Assembly (NCBI GenBank): GCA_017631215.1
Contig: JAGBTR010000232.1
Location: 1-5,831, forward strand
Origin: Clostridia bacterium
GTDB taxonomy: Bacteria > Bacillota > Clostridia > Oscillospirales > CAG-272
Length of the DNA: 5,831 nucleotides
Direction: 5' to 3'
A model generated the notes under the pieces. It made no database searches. It was not told the DNA's origin and saw only the letters and a program-made list of their open reading frames with translations. This document shows positions 5,197-5,831 of this stretch, one piece after another; within the stretch, counting starts at the first letter, position 1, and each line of letters begins with the position of its first letter. A program made the translations under genes and the position numbers.

Positions 5197-5831
5197 TTGA
5201 TGGAGAAGTCCATTCTGCCCTTCTTGTCAAGACCCATATACTTGACCTTGACAGCCGAGCCAACGGTGATACCTGCGTCCTCAACCTTGTTGATGCGGCG
5301 CGTGGTGATCTTGGAGATGTGGACCATTCCTTCCTTGCCGGGAGCGTACTCAACGAAGCAACCAACGTCCTCGTTGGGCTTGTCCTTGCTGGCAAGGATC
5401 TTAACGACGGTTGCGTCGTAGATGGCACCGACCTCGGGCTCGAAGACGATGGCGTCGATGGCAGCCTTAGCGGCAGCAGCCTGCTCGCCGTTGATAGCGG
5501 CAATGGTGATGGTACCGTCGTCGTTGATGTCAACCTTTGCACCCGTATCGGCAACGATCTTCTGGATGACCGAGCCACCCTTACCGATGACCTCGCGGAT
5601 CTTATCGGGATTGATGTGCATAGTCGTCATCTTGGGCGCGTACTTGGAGACCTCAGCTCTGGGAGCCTCGATCGCCTTGAGGATGACCTCGTCGATGATA
5701 TAATCACGACCTGCGTGGGTCTGCTCCAGTGCCTGCTTGATGATCTCGGGGGTCAGACCGTAGATCTTGAGGTCCATCTGGATGGACGTGATACCCTTGT
5801 GCGTACCTGCGACCTTGAAGTCCATGTCACC
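5184..5831 (-). CDS. pnp: Polyribonucleotide nucleotidyltransferase (PNPase), C-terminal part (5' end outside window)
   Basis: PNPase degrades RNA 3' to 5' using phosphate, releasing nucleoside diphosphates, as a cytoplasmic trimer often linked to RNA-decay complexes. The visible 215 codons begin in the GDMDFKVAGT segment of the second RNase PH core, a conserved part of the active-site region, and continue through QMDLKIYGLT. Then come an alpha-helical stretch, a KH domain (about residues 70-125 of the fragment, with the GKGG signature at 83-86) and an S1 domain (about 134-212, containing GCFVEYAPGKEGMVHIS). The protein stops within a few residues of the S1 domain (KKGRMDFSIKDAL, then TGA), so there is no long acidic C-terminal tail of the E. 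coli type. The frame is open to the right edge, so the N-terminal two-thirds is missing. The stop codon sits in a small hairpin loop. Identification is certain. Confidence 0.97.
   Translation of the reverse strand, partial: GDMDFKVAGTHKGITSIQMDLKIYGLTPEIIKQALEQTHAGRDYIIDEVILKAIEAPRAEVSKYAPKMTTMHINPDKIREVIGKGGSVIQKIVADTGAKVDINDDGTITIAAINGEQAAAAKAAIDAIVFEPEVGAIYDATVVKILASKDKPNEDVGCFVEYAPGKEGMVHISKITTRRINKVEDAGITVGSAVKVKYMGLDKKGRMDFSIKDAL

Noticed and set aside
4292..5200. A 302-codon open frame on the + strand opposite the VanY-like gene.
   Set aside because: Hydrophobic Gly/Val-rich shadow of the real gene, running through two hairpins and into the end of pnp; no ribosome site or domain recognised.
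1..5831. Possible mobile element, phage defence system, CRISPR array or RNA gene.
   Set aside because: No transposase, integrase, terminal repeats, direct-repeat arrays, tRNA-like or rRNA-like sequence was seen on either strand.

Overview
The window is GC-rich by eye. It carries very clear AAAGGAG Shine-Dalgarno sites and a set of cell-surface genes (VanY-fold, DHHW, Cthe_2159-type) typical of anaerobic Firmicutes. I infer an uncultured, probably gut-associated member of the Clostridia (Oscillospiraceae or a relative). The sequence alone does not fix the genus. There is no sign of insertion sequences, CRISPR arrays, tRNA or rRNA genes, or phage genes.

Layout: bases 1-1476 on the + strand are the 3' two-thirds or so of recG (ATP-dependent DNA helicase), cut off by the left edge. 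Everything else is on the - strand. Reading leftward from the right edge, these are: the 3' end of pnp (polynucleotide phosphorylase: end of the second RNase PH domain, then KH and S1 domains); a membrane-anchored VanY-fold protein whose zinc-binding residues look substituted; an intrinsic terminator; a DHHW-family membrane-anchored SGNH-like protein; a small lipoprotein of the Cthe_2159 beta-helix carbohydrate-binding type; and an unrecognised 90-residue protein with one C-terminal membrane segment. The last three are closely spaced and probably one operon. That operon converges on recG, and both appear to share one bidirectional hairpin terminator in the 40 bases between their stop codons.

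Two housekeeping RNA/DNA enzymes (recG, pnp) thus flank a small block of envelope proteins: an anchored peptidoglycan-peptidase-like protein, an acetyl-transfer/esterase-like surface protein, a polysaccharide-binding lipoprotein and a small membrane protein. A role in cell-wall or exopolysaccharide handling is a reasonable inference, not something the sequence proves. I see no strikingly new system. The most interesting points are the apparently catalytically dead VanY-like protein, the uncharacterised small membrane protein at the end of the surface operon, and several RNA hairpins around the pnp stop codon and between pnp and the vanY-like gene.
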